Positions 15,081 to 23,166 of a stretch of DNA of 36,257 nt are shown here, in pieces (position 1 is the first letter of the stretch; each line of letters opens with the position of its first letter). The translations under genes and the position numbers were made by a program. Location: the NCBI GenBank assembly GCA_964467785.1, contig CAYXVB010000013.1, forward strand, positions 1 through 36,257, written 5' to 3'. The notes under the pieces are model-generated. The model was not told the origin of the DNA. It was given only the letters and a program-made list of their open reading frames with translations, and ran no database searches. This stretch comes from CAYXVB01 sp964467785. GTDB taxonomy: Bacteria > Bdellovibrionota > UBA1018.

Positions 15081-15572
15081 TCAAGTCGACTGAGATTCGG
15101 GACTGAGCGAGCGCTCGATGGACTCGATCGTCCGACGTATTTCTTTGATGTTGGCCGGCGCGACAAAGATCGTATCGTCACCTGCAAGAGTTCCGATAAT
15201 CTCTTTGGAGAGAGCATAGTCGATGTGACGCGCGAGCAGCGATGCGGAACCCGGACTCGTCCGAATCGCGATGATCGCGCCATTAGTGCGGATGTCCAAG
15301 ACATGATCCCGCAGTGCCGAAGCCGCCGCCACAGGAGCCGCGCTGTCGTCCGGCAACCGATAGACCGTTTGTCCGGACGGATCGATTGCCTTGATCGCGC
15401 CGATCTTTCGCAGATCGCGCGAGATCGTGCTTTGGGTAACGGCAAAATCCAATTTTTCCAATTTTTCACGCAGCTCGTCCTGCGTACTGAGAGAGCCTTC
15501 GTCGAGTAGCTTTCTCAGCGCGTCCAGTCTGGACTTCGCGTCTCGGTTGTTGGCGAAATTGGAGTTGGCCAT
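15081..15572 (-). CDS. argR: Arginine repressor
   Basis: ArgR is the hexameric, arginine-dependent repressor of arginine biosynthesis genes. The N-terminal winged helix includes QDELREKLEKL and the recognition segment TQSTISRDLRKIGAIK, nearly the family signature. The C-terminal domain carries ISIxTxPGxA-like IIAIRTSPGSASLLA and GTLAGDDTIFV, the arginine-binding and trimer-forming motif with the Asp pair intact. Starts at 15572 (163 aa, MANSNF) and at 15581 (MRVMANSNF) are both possible; neither has a strong ribosome site and the argF stop is at most 10 nt upstream, so translation is probably coupled. As last gene of argCJBFR it should be under its own control through the sites before argC. 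Confidence 0.93.
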   Translation of the reverse strand: MANSNFANNRDAKSRLDALRKLLDEGSLSTQDELREKLEKLDFAVTQSTISRDLRKIGAIKAIDPSGQTVYRLPDDSAAPVAAASALRDHVLDIRTNGAIIAIRTSPGSASLLARHIDYALSKEIIGTLAGDDTIFVAPANIKEIRRTIESIERSLSPESQST

Positions 15573-15582
15573 CACGCGCATA

Positions 15583-16527
15583 TTAACGGCCCGAAGCGCT
15601 CCCGACAAGTGTCCCCGAAAGCTTGAGTAGGAGCGCCTTCTGGACATGCAGCCGGTTTTCGCTCTGACGGAAAATCACGGAATTGGGGTGATCCGCAATC
15701 TCGCTGGTGATCTCCTTGCCACGAACCATCGGCATGCAGTGCATGATCAACGCCTCGCGGGCAGCAAGGGAGAGAAGCTCCGAATTGAGCTGATAGCCTG
15801 CAAATGCGGCCTCGCGGGACTTTTCCTCAGCCTCAAAACCCATGCTCGTCCACACGTCCGTATAGATGGCATCCACGCCGGCTACGGCTTCAGCCGGAGA
15901 CCCGAAAGTGGTGATCGAGCCGCCCCCTTCGACTGCGCGCTTTTGCGCTCGCAGCATGATTTCGGATTTAGGCTGATACCCTTCCGGGCAGGCGTAGTGC
16001 AAATGCACCCCCAGTGCCGGCATGAGCAACGCCATGCTGTGGAGCATGTTGTTGCCGTCGCCGATATAGGCGAATTTCAACCCGTTGAGACTGCCCTTGA
16101 GCTGCTTGAGCGTGAGCAAGTCGGCCATGACCTGGCAGGGATGATGGTCGTCGGTCAACGCATTGATGACCGGAACTCGCGAAGCCGCCGCCATCCGCTC
16201 GATGATCGAGTCCGAATGGGTACGGACGACCACTGCATGGCAGAAACCGTTCATCACGCCCGCGACATCCTCGGGCTCCTCGTGCTTGCGCGAGGAACCG
16301 ATACTCTCGATCGCGAAACCCCCCAGCTCATTGACGGCGACGCTGAAGCTCACGCGCGTGCGGAGCGATTGCTTGTCAAAAAGCATGACGACGGTCTTGC
16401 CTTCGAGATCCCGGCGAAGCTTGCCCGCATTGCGCTCGAGCCGAAGCGCCTCGGCCTGGTCGATGATCGTCGAAAGATCGCCGATCGCGAACTCTTCGCC
16501 CGTCAGGAAATGCTTCGTTTCAGCCAT
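15583..16527 (-). CDS. argF: Ornithine carbamoyltransferase
   Basis: Transfers the carbamoyl group of carbamoyl phosphate to ornithine, giving citrulline. The start at 16527 (MAETKHFLTG) is chosen because GGAGGTG lies 9 nt upstream and it overlaps the end of argB by 8 nt; the longer frame only adds sequence overlapping argB. In the 314-aa product the carbamoyl-phosphate motifs are SLRTR (form S-x-R-T-R) and HHPCQ, the ornithine loop is DVWTSMG, and the catalytic Cys loop is HCMP in place of the usual HCLP. The SMG loop argues for ornithine and not acetyl- or succinyl-ornithine. The loop after the first domain strand (ESIGSSRKHEEPEDVAGV) lacks the common Q-x-G-R-x-E form. Confidence 0.92.
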   Translation of the reverse strand: MAETKHFLTGEEFAIGDLSTIIDQAEALRLERNAGKLRRDLEGKTVVMLFDKQSLRTRVSFSVAVNELGGFAIESIGSSRKHEEPEDVAGVMNGFCHAVVVRTHSDSIIERMAAASRVPVINALTDDHHPCQVMADLLTLKQLKGSLNGLKFAYIGDGNNMLHSMALLMPALGVHLHYACPEGYQPKSEIMLRAQKRAVEGGGSITTFGSPAEAVAGVDAIYTDVWTSMGFEAEEKSREAAFAGYQLNSELLSLAAREALIMHCMPMVRGKEITSEIADHPNSVIFRQSENRLHVQKALLLKLSGTLVGSASGR

Positions 16528-17389
16528 GGAATACCACCTCCGGACGGTGCTTGACGTTGGGGCGCCGATGGCGCCGGACACCGACGTTCACAACCGCCCC
16601 CGGGACGAACGCGCACCGCGTGCCGGGCTTTTTACTGAGGAATGCCGCCGCATGGGCCGCGTGAAGCACGCGCACCTCCGGAACTCCCGTGAAGAGCGCG
16701 TGCAGGACGGCGCGGGCCTTGGCCAGCATGCCGCCCTTGATGACGCCTTCGGCGATAAGCCGGTCGAAATCGGCGGGCGTGAGCTTTTTGAGAAGTTTCA
16801 GGTCGGCGCCGAGAACGCCCTTCTGATCGGTCAAGAAATACAACCCGCGGACCATGAGCGCGGCGGCCAGGCTCGCGGCGGCCCAATCGGCGTTGATATT
16901 GTACGCTTCGCCCTTGGAGCCCACGCCAATCGGCGCGATCACGGGCACGAAGCCAGCCTGGAGGTTCGCTTCGATCAGCGCGGTGTTCACCTCCGTAATC
17001 TTGCCGACAAGTCCAAGGCGCTTGTCGGAAACCACGCACCGGAGCATGCCGCCGTCCACGCCGGTCATGCCAGCCGCGGAAACCCCCGACTTCTCAAGTG
17101 CGCGGACGAGCGCGCCGTTGACGGAGCCGCCGAGCGTCCCCTCGATCGTCTCCATCATCTCGGGCGTGGTGATCCTCTGGCCTTCGTGAAAGGACCAGCG
17201 GATTCCTTTGCGCTCGAGCTCGCGATTGATCGAAGAGCCGCCGCCGTGGACGAGGATGACCTCGAAGCCGGACTTCCTCAGACGCGCGATCTCCCTGCAG
17301 ACCGTGGAAACGCGTCTGGCGTCTTCGAGTGCTGCGCCACCGATCTTGATGAGTACGCGGCGGGGCGATGCCTTTGCGTTTTTTTTCAC
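16520..17389 (-). CDS. argB: Acetylglutamate kinase
   Basis: Phosphorylates N-acetyl-L-glutamate, the second step of the acetylated arginine route. The GTG at 17389 (frame VKKNAKASPRRVLIKIGG) is chosen because it shares GTGA with the argJ stop and puts the first beta strand directly after a short basic leader; the frame further upstream only shadows argJ. The 289-aa product has the amino-acid-kinase motifs KIGGAAL, VHGGGSSIN, GMTGVDGG, INADWAAASLAAAL and FLTDQKGVLG; the C-terminus extends some 30 residues past the usual end in a basic tail (VRRHRRPNVKHRP). Its stop lies inside the argF start region (ATGGCTGA, 8-nt overlap). Confidence 0.93.
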   Translation of the reverse strand: MKKNAKASPRRVLIKIGGAALEDARRVSTVCREIARLRKSGFEVILVHGGGSSINRELERKGIRWSFHEGQRITTPEMMETIEGTLGGSVNGALVRALEKSGVSAAGMTGVDGGMLRCVVSDKRLGLVGKITEVNTALIEANLQAGFVPVIAPIGVGSKGEAYNINADWAAASLAAALMVRGLYFLTDQKGVLGADLKLLKKLTPADFDRLIAEGVIKGGMLAKARAVLHALFTGVPEVRVLHAAHAAAFLSKKPGTRCAFVPGAVVNVGVRRHRRPNVKHRPEVVFHG

Positions 17390-18582
17390 GAGTACTCCGT
17401 GTTGATCTCGACGTACTTCTTGGTGAGATCGCAGCCCCAGGCGGTCGCCGAATGCGGACCGGAAGCGAGCTCGATTTGGAACACGACAGTATCGCTCTTC
17501 ATCAGCTGATGGACGGCGAGGCGGTCGAACTCCACGGGCTTGCCGGCATCGAACACGCGGGCGCCTTGGATGAAGAGGCTCATCTTGCGCAGGCACTCGG
17601 CGGGGACGCCTTCGGCGCCCAGGCGCGCCAGGACGCGGCCCCAATTCGGATCTTCGCCGTGAACGGCGGACTTGATGAGCGGGCTCACCGTGACGCCACG
17701 AGCGGCCTTTCGGGCCAGCTCGAGATTCGGCGAGCCGGTCAAGCGGACTTCGAGCATCTTAGTCGCGCCTTCGCCGTCGCGGGCGATGGCCTGGGCCAGA
17801 AGCTGCGAGACCTGGATGAGAGACTGCTTGAACAAGAAGTAGTCCTCGGCCGTGGCGAGCTTGACGCCGGTGGCGCCGTTGGCCAGCAGGAACACAGTAT
17901 CATTGGTCGAGGTATCGCCATCGACGCTGATCATGTTGAAGGACGCATCCACCGCCTCGGTGAGGAGCGGCTTGGCGCTTTCGAGCGCGATCTCCGCGTC
18001 GGTCAAAAGGTAGCCGAGCATCGTGGCCATGTTGGGATGAATCATGCCGGAACCCTTGCAGATTCCAGTGATACGCACATTTCCGCCGCTGAGTTTGACG
18101 GTGGTGGTGACGGTCTTCGGGACGAGATCCGTCGTGAGGATGGCGAGCGCGAAGGGCTCGGCCGATTCGCCCGCGCGGGCGACGAGCTCCGACATGGCTG
18201 GGGCGATCTTCTCGATCTCGAGCTGCTTGCCGATCACGCCAGTAGAGGCGGTCAGCACCTGGTGCGGCAGACAGCCGGCCGAGCGTGCGGCGGCCGAAGC
18301 CATTTTCCAGTTGTTTTCCTTGCCCTCTTCGCCGGTGGCGGCGTTGGCCTGGCCGCTGTTGGTCACGATCGCGCGGATCGACGACGACGGAAGGAGGGAT
18401 TTGGAGTAGAGGACCGGCGCGGCCTGGCACTCGTTCTTGGTGAACACCGCCGCAGCGACCGCGTTGGTCTCGCTCAGGATGATGCCGAGATCCGGACGGT
18501 ACTTTCGCACGCCGCTGTTCACGCCTGCCGCCGTGAAGCCTTTGGGGAGGGGAGTTCTTGCGATGCCAGGACCGGGAGTCAT
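17386..18582 (-). CDS. argJ: Bifunctional glutamate N-acetyltransferase / ornithine acetyltransferase
   Basis: ArgJ recycles the acetyl group from acetylornithine to glutamate, making the arginine route cyclic; some members also use acetyl-CoA. The 398-aa proprotein self-cleaves before a Thr that becomes the nucleophile: Thr187 in KGSGMIHPNMATMLG. Other motifs are NSGQANAATG (oxyanion and substrate region, 75-84), STGVIGKQL (113-121) and ILTTDLVPK. The C-terminus ends EINTEYS, agreeing with the family's conserved final Y-x-E/S region. Its ATG overlaps the argC stop (ATGA). Whether it is mono- or bifunctional cannot be told from sequence; no argA or argE is present in the window. Confidence 0.96.
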   Translation of the reverse strand: MTPGPGIARTPLPKGFTAAGVNSGVRKYRPDLGIILSETNAVAAAVFTKNECQAAPVLYSKSLLPSSSIRAIVTNSGQANAATGEEGKENNWKMASAAARSAGCLPHQVLTASTGVIGKQLEIEKIAPAMSELVARAGESAEPFALAILTTDLVPKTVTTTVKLSGGNVRITGICKGSGMIHPNMATMLGYLLTDAEIALESAKPLLTEAVDASFNMISVDGDTSTNDTVFLLANGATGVKLATAEDYFLFKQSLIQVSQLLAQAIARDGEGATKMLEVRLTGSPNLELARKAARGVTVSPLIKSAVHGEDPNWGRVLARLGAEGVPAECLRKMSLFIQGARVFDAGKPVEFDRLAVHQLMKSDTVVFQIELASGPHSATAWGCDLTKKYVEINTEYS

Positions 18583-19655
18583 AATACGCCTTCCAATTCG
18601 GTGAGTCCGGCAGCCGGGGCGAAGCCGGAGATGCGGTTGAAGTTTTCAACGGCCTGCGACGCAGCGCCCTTGAGAAGATTGTCGATGAGGGAATGGACGA
18701 AGAGCTTGTCGCCCTCCGCGCCGTAAACGATGTGAGTGCGTGCCGACCCGGCTACGCGCTTGAGCGAGAGAAGTCCGGCGCCCGGACGCTTTTCCTCGAC
18801 CTCGGCGCGGCCCAGGCGGACCAGCGGATAGCCCTCGTAGGCTCGGGCGTATGCCTGGCCCACTTGTTCGAGCGTCACACCAGGGGCGAGGCGGGCATAT
18901 ACGCCCGCAATGATTCCGCGGCGGACCGGCAGAAGAGTGGTTGAGAAATGGAAATCGAGGGCCTTTGCGCCGCCGAGGAGTTCAGCCGCCTCGACGATCT
19001 CGGGCACGTGCTGGTGCTTGCCGATGCGGTACGCGAGGCACTCGCCGTCCACTTCCGTGAAGAGGAGATTTTCCGCAGCTTTTTTGCCAGCGCCGGTGGC
19101 GCCCGACTTGGCGTCGACGACGAGGGTGTCGACTTTGATCAGTTTTTCTCGCAGAAGTGGCAGGAGCGCCATGAGCGTGGCCGTCGCGTAGCAACCGGGG
19201 TTGGCGATCAGGCGCGCGGAGGCGATGTTCTCGGACCAGGGATTCAGGCCATAAACCGACTCGGCCTTGAGATCTTTGGCCGGATGCTCAAAGCGATACC
19301 ACTTCGGATATGAGGTCAGGTCCTTGAGTCGAAAGCCACCGGAAAGGTCGATGACCTTGACGCCTTGGGCGAGGATCTTGCCGGCAAGCTCGATCGAAGC
19401 CTCGGCGGGTGTCGCCAGGAAAGCGACATCAGCGCCTTGAAGCGCTTCGTTCATCTGAGCCATTCCGAAAGAACGGACGCCGCGCCCTTCCGCTTCAGGA
19501 AGGTAGTCCTCGATCCGGAACCCCCCATCGGTGGCCAAACACGCGACCAAATTCGCGCCAGGATGCTTGAGCAGAATGCGCGCAAGGTCCAGGCCCGCGT
19601 AACCGCGCGCTCCGAAAATGACTGCTTTGCGCTTTTCAAAATGCTTTTGGCTCAT
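18579..19655 (-). CDS. argC: N-acetyl-gamma-glutamyl-phosphate reductase
   Basis: NADPH-dependent reductive dephosphorylation of acetylglutamyl phosphate to the semialdehyde, third step of arginine synthesis. The 358-aa product opens with the dinucleotide motif VIFGARGYAGLDLA, and has DLSGGFRL, the catalytic Cys155 in IANPGCYATAT, and KSGATGAGK. Family length is about 310-350 aa, so it is full length. It is the first gene of argCJBFR, preceded by a promoter with two ArgR-like operators. Its ribosome site is weak (GAG about 11 nt before the ATG). Confidence 0.95.
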   Translation of the reverse strand: MSQKHFEKRKAVIFGARGYAGLDLARILLKHPGANLVACLATDGGFRIEDYLPEAEGRGVRSFGMAQMNEALQGADVAFLATPAEASIELAGKILAQGVKVIDLSGGFRLKDLTSYPKWYRFEHPAKDLKAESVYGLNPWSENIASARLIANPGCYATATLMALLPLLREKLIKVDTLVVDAKSGATGAGKKAAENLLFTEVDGECLAYRIGKHQHVPEIVEAAELLGGAKALDFHFSTTLLPVRRGIIAGVYARLAPGVTLEQVGQAYARAYEGYPLVRLGRAEVEEKRPGAGLLSLKRVAGSARTHIVYGAEGDKLFVHSLIDNLLKGAASQAVENFNRISGFAPAAGLTELEGVL

Positions 19656-19677
19656 TTGCGTTTGCTCAATTTAAGGC

Positions 19678-19711
19678 TTCATAGTTATGCAAGGTGCTGC
19701 ATAAAAATGCA
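19678..19711. promoter_or_regulatory. Two tandem ArgR-type operators (ARG boxes) before argC
   Basis: TTCATAGTTATGCA (19678-19691) and TGCATAAAAATGCA (19698-19711) both have the ARG-box shape of two 5-bp arms around four A/T-rich bases; the second is a perfect palindrome in its arms. Their centres are 20 bp apart, close to the 21 bp typical of paired E. coli boxes. The arms are TGCAT/ATGCA where E. coli has TGAAT/ATTCA. The pair covers the -10 and start region of the argC promoter. Confidence 0.75.
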
Positions 19712-19729
19712 TTTATCTCTCATTGTCAA
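19701..19729 (-). promoter_or_regulatory. argCJBFR promoter
   Basis: On the minus strand: perfect -35 TTGACA (19724-19729), 17-bp spacer, -10 TTTTAT (19701-19706), predicted start near 19694. The -10 lies inside the perfect ARG box, so ArgR binding would block polymerase directly. The leader to the argC ATG is about 38 nt. Confidence 0.7.
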
Positions 19730-19740
19730 CGCTTTTCTCT

Positions 19741-19785
19741 TGCATGGAAGCAAAATTATGCATAACTAGCCTGCATATTTTGCGG
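19741..19785 (+). promoter_or_regulatory. Weaker ArgR-like half sites before argG
   Basis: AGCAAAATTATGCA (19749-19762) fits the same 5-4-5 pattern with two arm mismatches. Isolated TGCAT arms occur at 19741-19745 and 19772-19776, and TTATGCATAA (19756-19765) is a 10-bp palindrome. They lie 70-115 bp before the argG start, where its promoter should be; I could not identify a convincing -35/-10 pair for argG. Control of argGH by ArgR is likely but less well supported than for argC. Confidence 0.45.
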
Positions 19786-19856
19786 CCGCACAGTTTCTCT
19801 CCGCTGGCCAAAAGGTGGGTCCGGACAGCCGGGCCATTCAATCCGAAGGAGTTTCC

Positions 19857-21062
19857 ATGAAGCAGGTTGTTCTGGTCTATTCGGGCGGTCTCGACACGAC
19901 CGTCTGCGTCCCGATGATGAAGGAAGAGTATGGCTACGATAAGGTCGTGACGGTCACGATCGACGTGGGCCAACCCAAGGAAGATATCGACCAGGCCGCA
20001 GAAAAGGCCCGCGCCCTCGGCACTGAACACTACACCGTAGACGCCAAGGACGAATTCGCCCGTGATTATTGCTTCGCGGCTGTTCGCGCCAACGCCCTCT
20101 ATCAGGGCTATCCACTCAGCACCTCCATCGCGCGCCCCCTGATCGGCGCCAAAGCCGCTGAAGTCGCCCAGAAGATCGGCGCCAAGGCCTTCGCCCACGG
20201 CTGCACCGGCAAGGGCAACGACCAGTTCCGCATCGAATTCGCGATCCGCGCCATGATGCCCGAGGCCGAGATCCACGCCCCAGTCCGTGAGCGCAACATG
20301 ACTCGCAAGTGGGAGATCGAATACGCACTCGCGCGCAACCTTCCGATCCAGCAGAGCATCGAGAAGATCTGGTCGATCGACGAGAACCTCTGGGGTCGTT
20401 CGATCGAAGGTGGCCGCCTCGAGGACCCGGACTTCGCTCCGCCGGAAGAGATCTTCCGCTGGACCAAGGGTGTCGAAACCTCGTTGAACAAGCCCACGGA
20501 AGTCACGATCGGATTCGAAAACGGCGCCCCCGTCTCGATCAACGGCGAAAAAATGGGCCCCGCCGCCCTCATCATGAAAATGAACCAGATCGCCGGCGAC
20601 AACGGCGTCGGCCGCATCGACATCATGGAAGACCGCATGCTCGGCCTCAAGGTCCGCGAAAACTACGAGTGCCCAGGCTCCACGGCGCTCCTCATCGCCC
20701 ACAAGGCGCTCGAAGCCCTCTGCCTCACCCGCGATGAGATCCGCTTCAAGGCTCTCGTCGATCAGGAATGGGCCAAGCTCGCCTACGAGGGCCTCTGGTG
20801 GGATCCGTACAAGGATGATCTCGAAGCCTTCATCAATGCCACGCAGAAGCGCGTCGAGGGCTCCGTCTCCATGCGCCTCTTCAAGGGCAGCTGCCAGGTC
20901 TTCCGCCGCTCGAGCCCCTGGGCCCTCTATAACGAAGCGCTCGCGAGCTTTGACGACGCGACGGCCTTTGACCAGCGGGAAAGCGCGGGCATGGTCCGCA
21001 ACTTCGGCCTGCAGTCGCGCATGTACATGGCGCTCCAGGCTGCTCACAAAGCGCGCAAGTAA
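19857..21062 (+). CDS. argG: Argininosuccinate synthase
   Basis: Joins citrulline and aspartate with ATP to give argininosuccinate. The start at 19857 (MKQVVLVYSGGLDTT) is preferred to the upstream in-frame codon at 19815 because GAAGGAG lies 7 nt before it and the PP-loop (YSGGLDTT) sits where it should, near residue 10. The 401-aa product also shows FAHGCTGKGNDQFRIE, NLWGRSIEGG and the C-terminal FKGSCQVFRRSSPWALY. It is divergent from argC and 12 bp upstream of argH, so the two steps citrulline to arginine form one transcript. Confidence 0.96.
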   Translation: MKQVVLVYSGGLDTTVCVPMMKEEYGYDKVVTVTIDVGQPKEDIDQAAEKARALGTEHYTVDAKDEFARDYCFAAVRANALYQGYPLSTSIARPLIGAKAAEVAQKIGAKAFAHGCTGKGNDQFRIEFAIRAMMPEAEIHAPVRERNMTRKWEIEYALARNLPIQQSIEKIWSIDENLWGRSIEGGRLEDPDFAPPEEIFRWTKGVETSLNKPTEVTIGFENGAPVSINGEKMGPAALIMKMNQIAGDNGVGRIDIMEDRMLGLKVRENYECPGSTALLIAHKALEALCLTRDEIRFKALVDQEWAKLAYEGLWWDPYKDDLEAFINATQKRVEGSVSMRLFKGSCQVFRRSSPWALYNEALASFDDATAFDQRESAGMVRNFGLQSRMYMALQAAHKARK

Positions 21063-21074
21063 CGGGGGTCCGGG

Positions 21075-22475
21075 ATGTCCAAACTCTGGGGTGGCCGTTT
21101 TGAAGTCGGTACCGATCGCGAGGTGGAGGCCTACACGGCTTCGATCGGCGTGGATGCGCGTCTCTGGGACGCCGACATCCGCGGCAGCATCGCGCACGCG
21201 CGCATGCTGGGCGACGCCGGCATCCTCCCCAAAGAAGACAGCCTGAAGATCATCGGCGGCCTCGAGGCGGTGCACAAGCGCATCGCCTCGGGGTCAGTCG
21301 AGTTCAACCCCAATGCCGAGGACGTCCACTCCGAGATCGAACTGCTGCTCGGCGAGGAGATCGGCGCCCTGGCCGGCAAGCTCCACACGGCCCGATCCCG
21401 GAATGATCAGGTGGCCACCGACACGCGCCTTTATTTCAAGGACGCGGTCGCCAAGATCGATGCCCATCTCGTCGAGCTTCAGAATTGGATCGTCGCTACC
21501 TCCGAAAAGCATCTCGAAACGATCCTTCCCGGCCTCACTCACATGCAGCATGCGCAGCCGGTGAGCCTCGCTCACCACTTGATGGCCTACTTCTGGATGT
21601 TTCAACGGGATCGCGAACGCCTCGCCGACTGCGTCCGACGCGCGGATGTCCTGCCGCTCGGTTCCGCCGCGCTCGCCGGCACTTCGTTTCCATTGGATCG
21701 CAAGCAAGTTGCCCGTGATCTCGGCTTTGCCCGCATCTCCGAAAACTCGCTGGATGCGGTCTCGGACCGCGACTTCATCGTGGAGTTTTTATCGGCGGGC
21801 GCTACGATCATGATGCACCTCTCTCGCTGGGCCGATGAGAACGTGCTCTGGTCGATGCCCGAGATCGGCTTTGTCGAGCTCTCCGACGCCGTCACGACTG
21901 GAAGCTCGATCATGCCGCAGAAGAAGAATCCTGACGTCGCCGAGCTGATCCGTGGCCGCGTGGGTCGCTTGAATGGCGCACTCATGGGAATGCTGACGAC
22001 CTTAAAGGCACTGCCGTTGTCATACAACCGCGACCTGCAGGAAGACAAAGTCCATCTCTTCGAAGGCATCGATACGGTCACTTCGTCGGTGCGTCTCATG
22101 TACGTGATGGTCAAGGACGCTCAGTACCGCACCGACCGCATGGCCGCCTCGCTGCGCGGGGACTTCTCCAACGCCACCGACCTCGCTGACGAGCTCGTCC
22201 GCAGGGGCCTGCCGTTCCGCCAGGCGCACGAGGTCACTGGTCTCATGGTCCGTCACTGCATCGAGAACAAGCAGGGCCTCGAGGACATGTCGCTCGCGGA
22301 GTTGCAGCGCTTTAGTCCGCTTTTTGAGGCCAATGCTCTTGAAGTCGTCAAGCACGTCGCCGTGATGCGGGCGCGGACTTCGGAAGGCGGCACGGGCCCG
22401 GGTCCGGTGGCCGCTCAGATCGCGCTTGCGAAGGGTTGCCTTCGGAAGGCTTCCATGAACAGTTCTTTGGGATAG
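21075..22475 (+). CDS. argH: Argininosuccinate lyase
   Basis: Splits argininosuccinate into arginine and fumarate, the last step of the pathway. The 466-aa sequence has the fumarase/aspartase superfamily features: KLWGGRF at the N-terminus, TARSRNDQVATDTRL, GLTHMQHAQPVSLAHH (catalytic His), and the signature loop GSSIMPQKKNPD with the catalytic Ser, followed by LPLSYNRDLQEDK. The ATG follows argG by 12 bp with a G-rich but not ideal ribosome site (CGGGGGTCCGGG). Full length compared with the usual 450-470 aa. Confidence 0.97.
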   Translation: MSKLWGGRFEVGTDREVEAYTASIGVDARLWDADIRGSIAHARMLGDAGILPKEDSLKIIGGLEAVHKRIASGSVEFNPNAEDVHSEIELLLGEEIGALAGKLHTARSRNDQVATDTRLYFKDAVAKIDAHLVELQNWIVATSEKHLETILPGLTHMQHAQPVSLAHHLMAYFWMFQRDRERLADCVRRADVLPLGSAALAGTSFPLDRKQVARDLGFARISENSLDAVSDRDFIVEFLSAGATIMMHLSRWADENVLWSMPEIGFVELSDAVTTGSSIMPQKKNPDVAELIRGRVGRLNGALMGMLTTLKALPLSYNRDLQEDKVHLFEGIDTVTSSVRLMYVMVKDAQYRTDRMAASLRGDFSNATDLADELVRRGLPFRQAHEVTGLMVRHCIENKQGLEDMSLAELQRFSPLFEANALEVVKHVAVMRARTSEGGTGPGPVAAQIALAKGCLRKASMNSSLG

Positions 22476-22810
22476 GCGACCGCAAGAAGCGCGTGAACTA
22501 TTCACATGGCGCGCGTTTCCCAAAAGATCAAATGACTCCTTGAAACGCGGTTCGGACGTCAATCCCGGTTTTCGAAAGATCTCCGCGAATCTGGCTTCCT
22601 GTTCCGGACTCAGGCTCCAAGTTTATGGTTCTCGAACAATTGGGCGCAATTCTTTGTCGGTCTGAAGGCCCCACATAGTTACATCGTGGGTGTCGACCAA
22701 TATTTTTCATTAAATACAAATGTTTGCGACGGATTTTCAAAAAGGCGCGATGCTTCGCCCAATCGGATGAATTTTCATAGCCGTCGAAACATGCTAGGAG
22801 TTGCCTCTCT
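22476..22810. other. 335-bp intergenic region after argH
   Basis: An imperfect hairpin (GCGC GTGAA CTA TTCAC ATG GCGC, 22489-22512) followed by GCGTTT may be a weak argGH terminator. On the minus strand, 22520-22610 reads as a plausible peptide (LSPEQEARFAEIFRKPGL, then TSEPRFKESFDLLGN) without a usable start and with a stop in frame soon upstream, so it may be a gene relic or chance. The AT-rich part at 22700-22735 likely holds the promoter for the following membrane-protein/tamAB genes, but no clear -35/-10 is seen. Confidence 0.4.
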
Positions 22811-23161
22811 ATGGAAAATGGCCTGCTCGCAGGATTCGTTCACTGGGCGGTCTCCGCCCTTGCCCTGATGCTGACCGCCTACCTGGTCCGGGGATTCAAG
22901 ATCAAGAGCTTCGGTTCGGCCCTCGTCGCCGCCGCCGTGATCGGGCTAGCTAACATCGTGATCTGGCCGATACTGATCTTTCTCACGCTCCCCATCAACA
23001 TCCTGACCTTGGGACTGTTCACGTTTGTCGTGAACGGGATGGTGCTCAAGATTTGTGCGGCTATGCTGCCCGGGTTCAAGATCGAAACCTGGGGTGCGGC
23101 GATCTTCGGATCCATTGTCCTGGCAATCGTGGGCGCGGGCTTGCATTACCTCATCGTCTGA
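22811..23161 (+). CDS. Small four-helix membrane protein, phage holin superfamily IV (YvlD-like)
   Basis: The 116-aa protein is almost wholly hydrophobic, with four predicted membrane helices (about 8-26, 33-52, 55-75, 92-114). The segments LTAYLVRGFKIKSFGSAL, NIVIWPILIFLTLPINILTLG and FVVNGMVL match the pattern of the holin-IV/YvlD family, which despite its name is mostly chromosomal and of unknown role. The GFKIKSF and GFKIETWGAAI repeats show an internal twofold duplication (two helix pairs). AGGAG lies 11 nt before the ATG. The tamA-like gene starts 5 nt after its stop, so the two are probably co-translated. Confidence 0.85.
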   Translation: MENGLLAGFVHWAVSALALMLTAYLVRGFKIKSFGSALVAAAVIGLANIVIWPILIFLTLPINILTLGLFTFVVNGMVLKICAAMLPGFKIETWGAAIFGSIVLAIVGAGLHYLIV

Positions 23162-23166
23162 CCTCT

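Noticed and set aside
17368..18726. 452-codon plus-strand frame antisense to argJ.
   Set aside because: It covers a complete argJ; the product resembles no family and has shadow-frame composition.
19713..21275. 520-codon minus-strand frame antisense to argG.
   Set aside because: argG is complete and well conserved here; the long open antisense frame is a by-product of high GC at third codon positions.
22631..22650. Inverted repeat AATTG-GGCG-CAATT in the gap after argH, considered as an ARG box.
   Set aside because: The arms do not match TGCAT/ATGCA or TGAAT/ATTCA, and it is far from any arginine-gene start.
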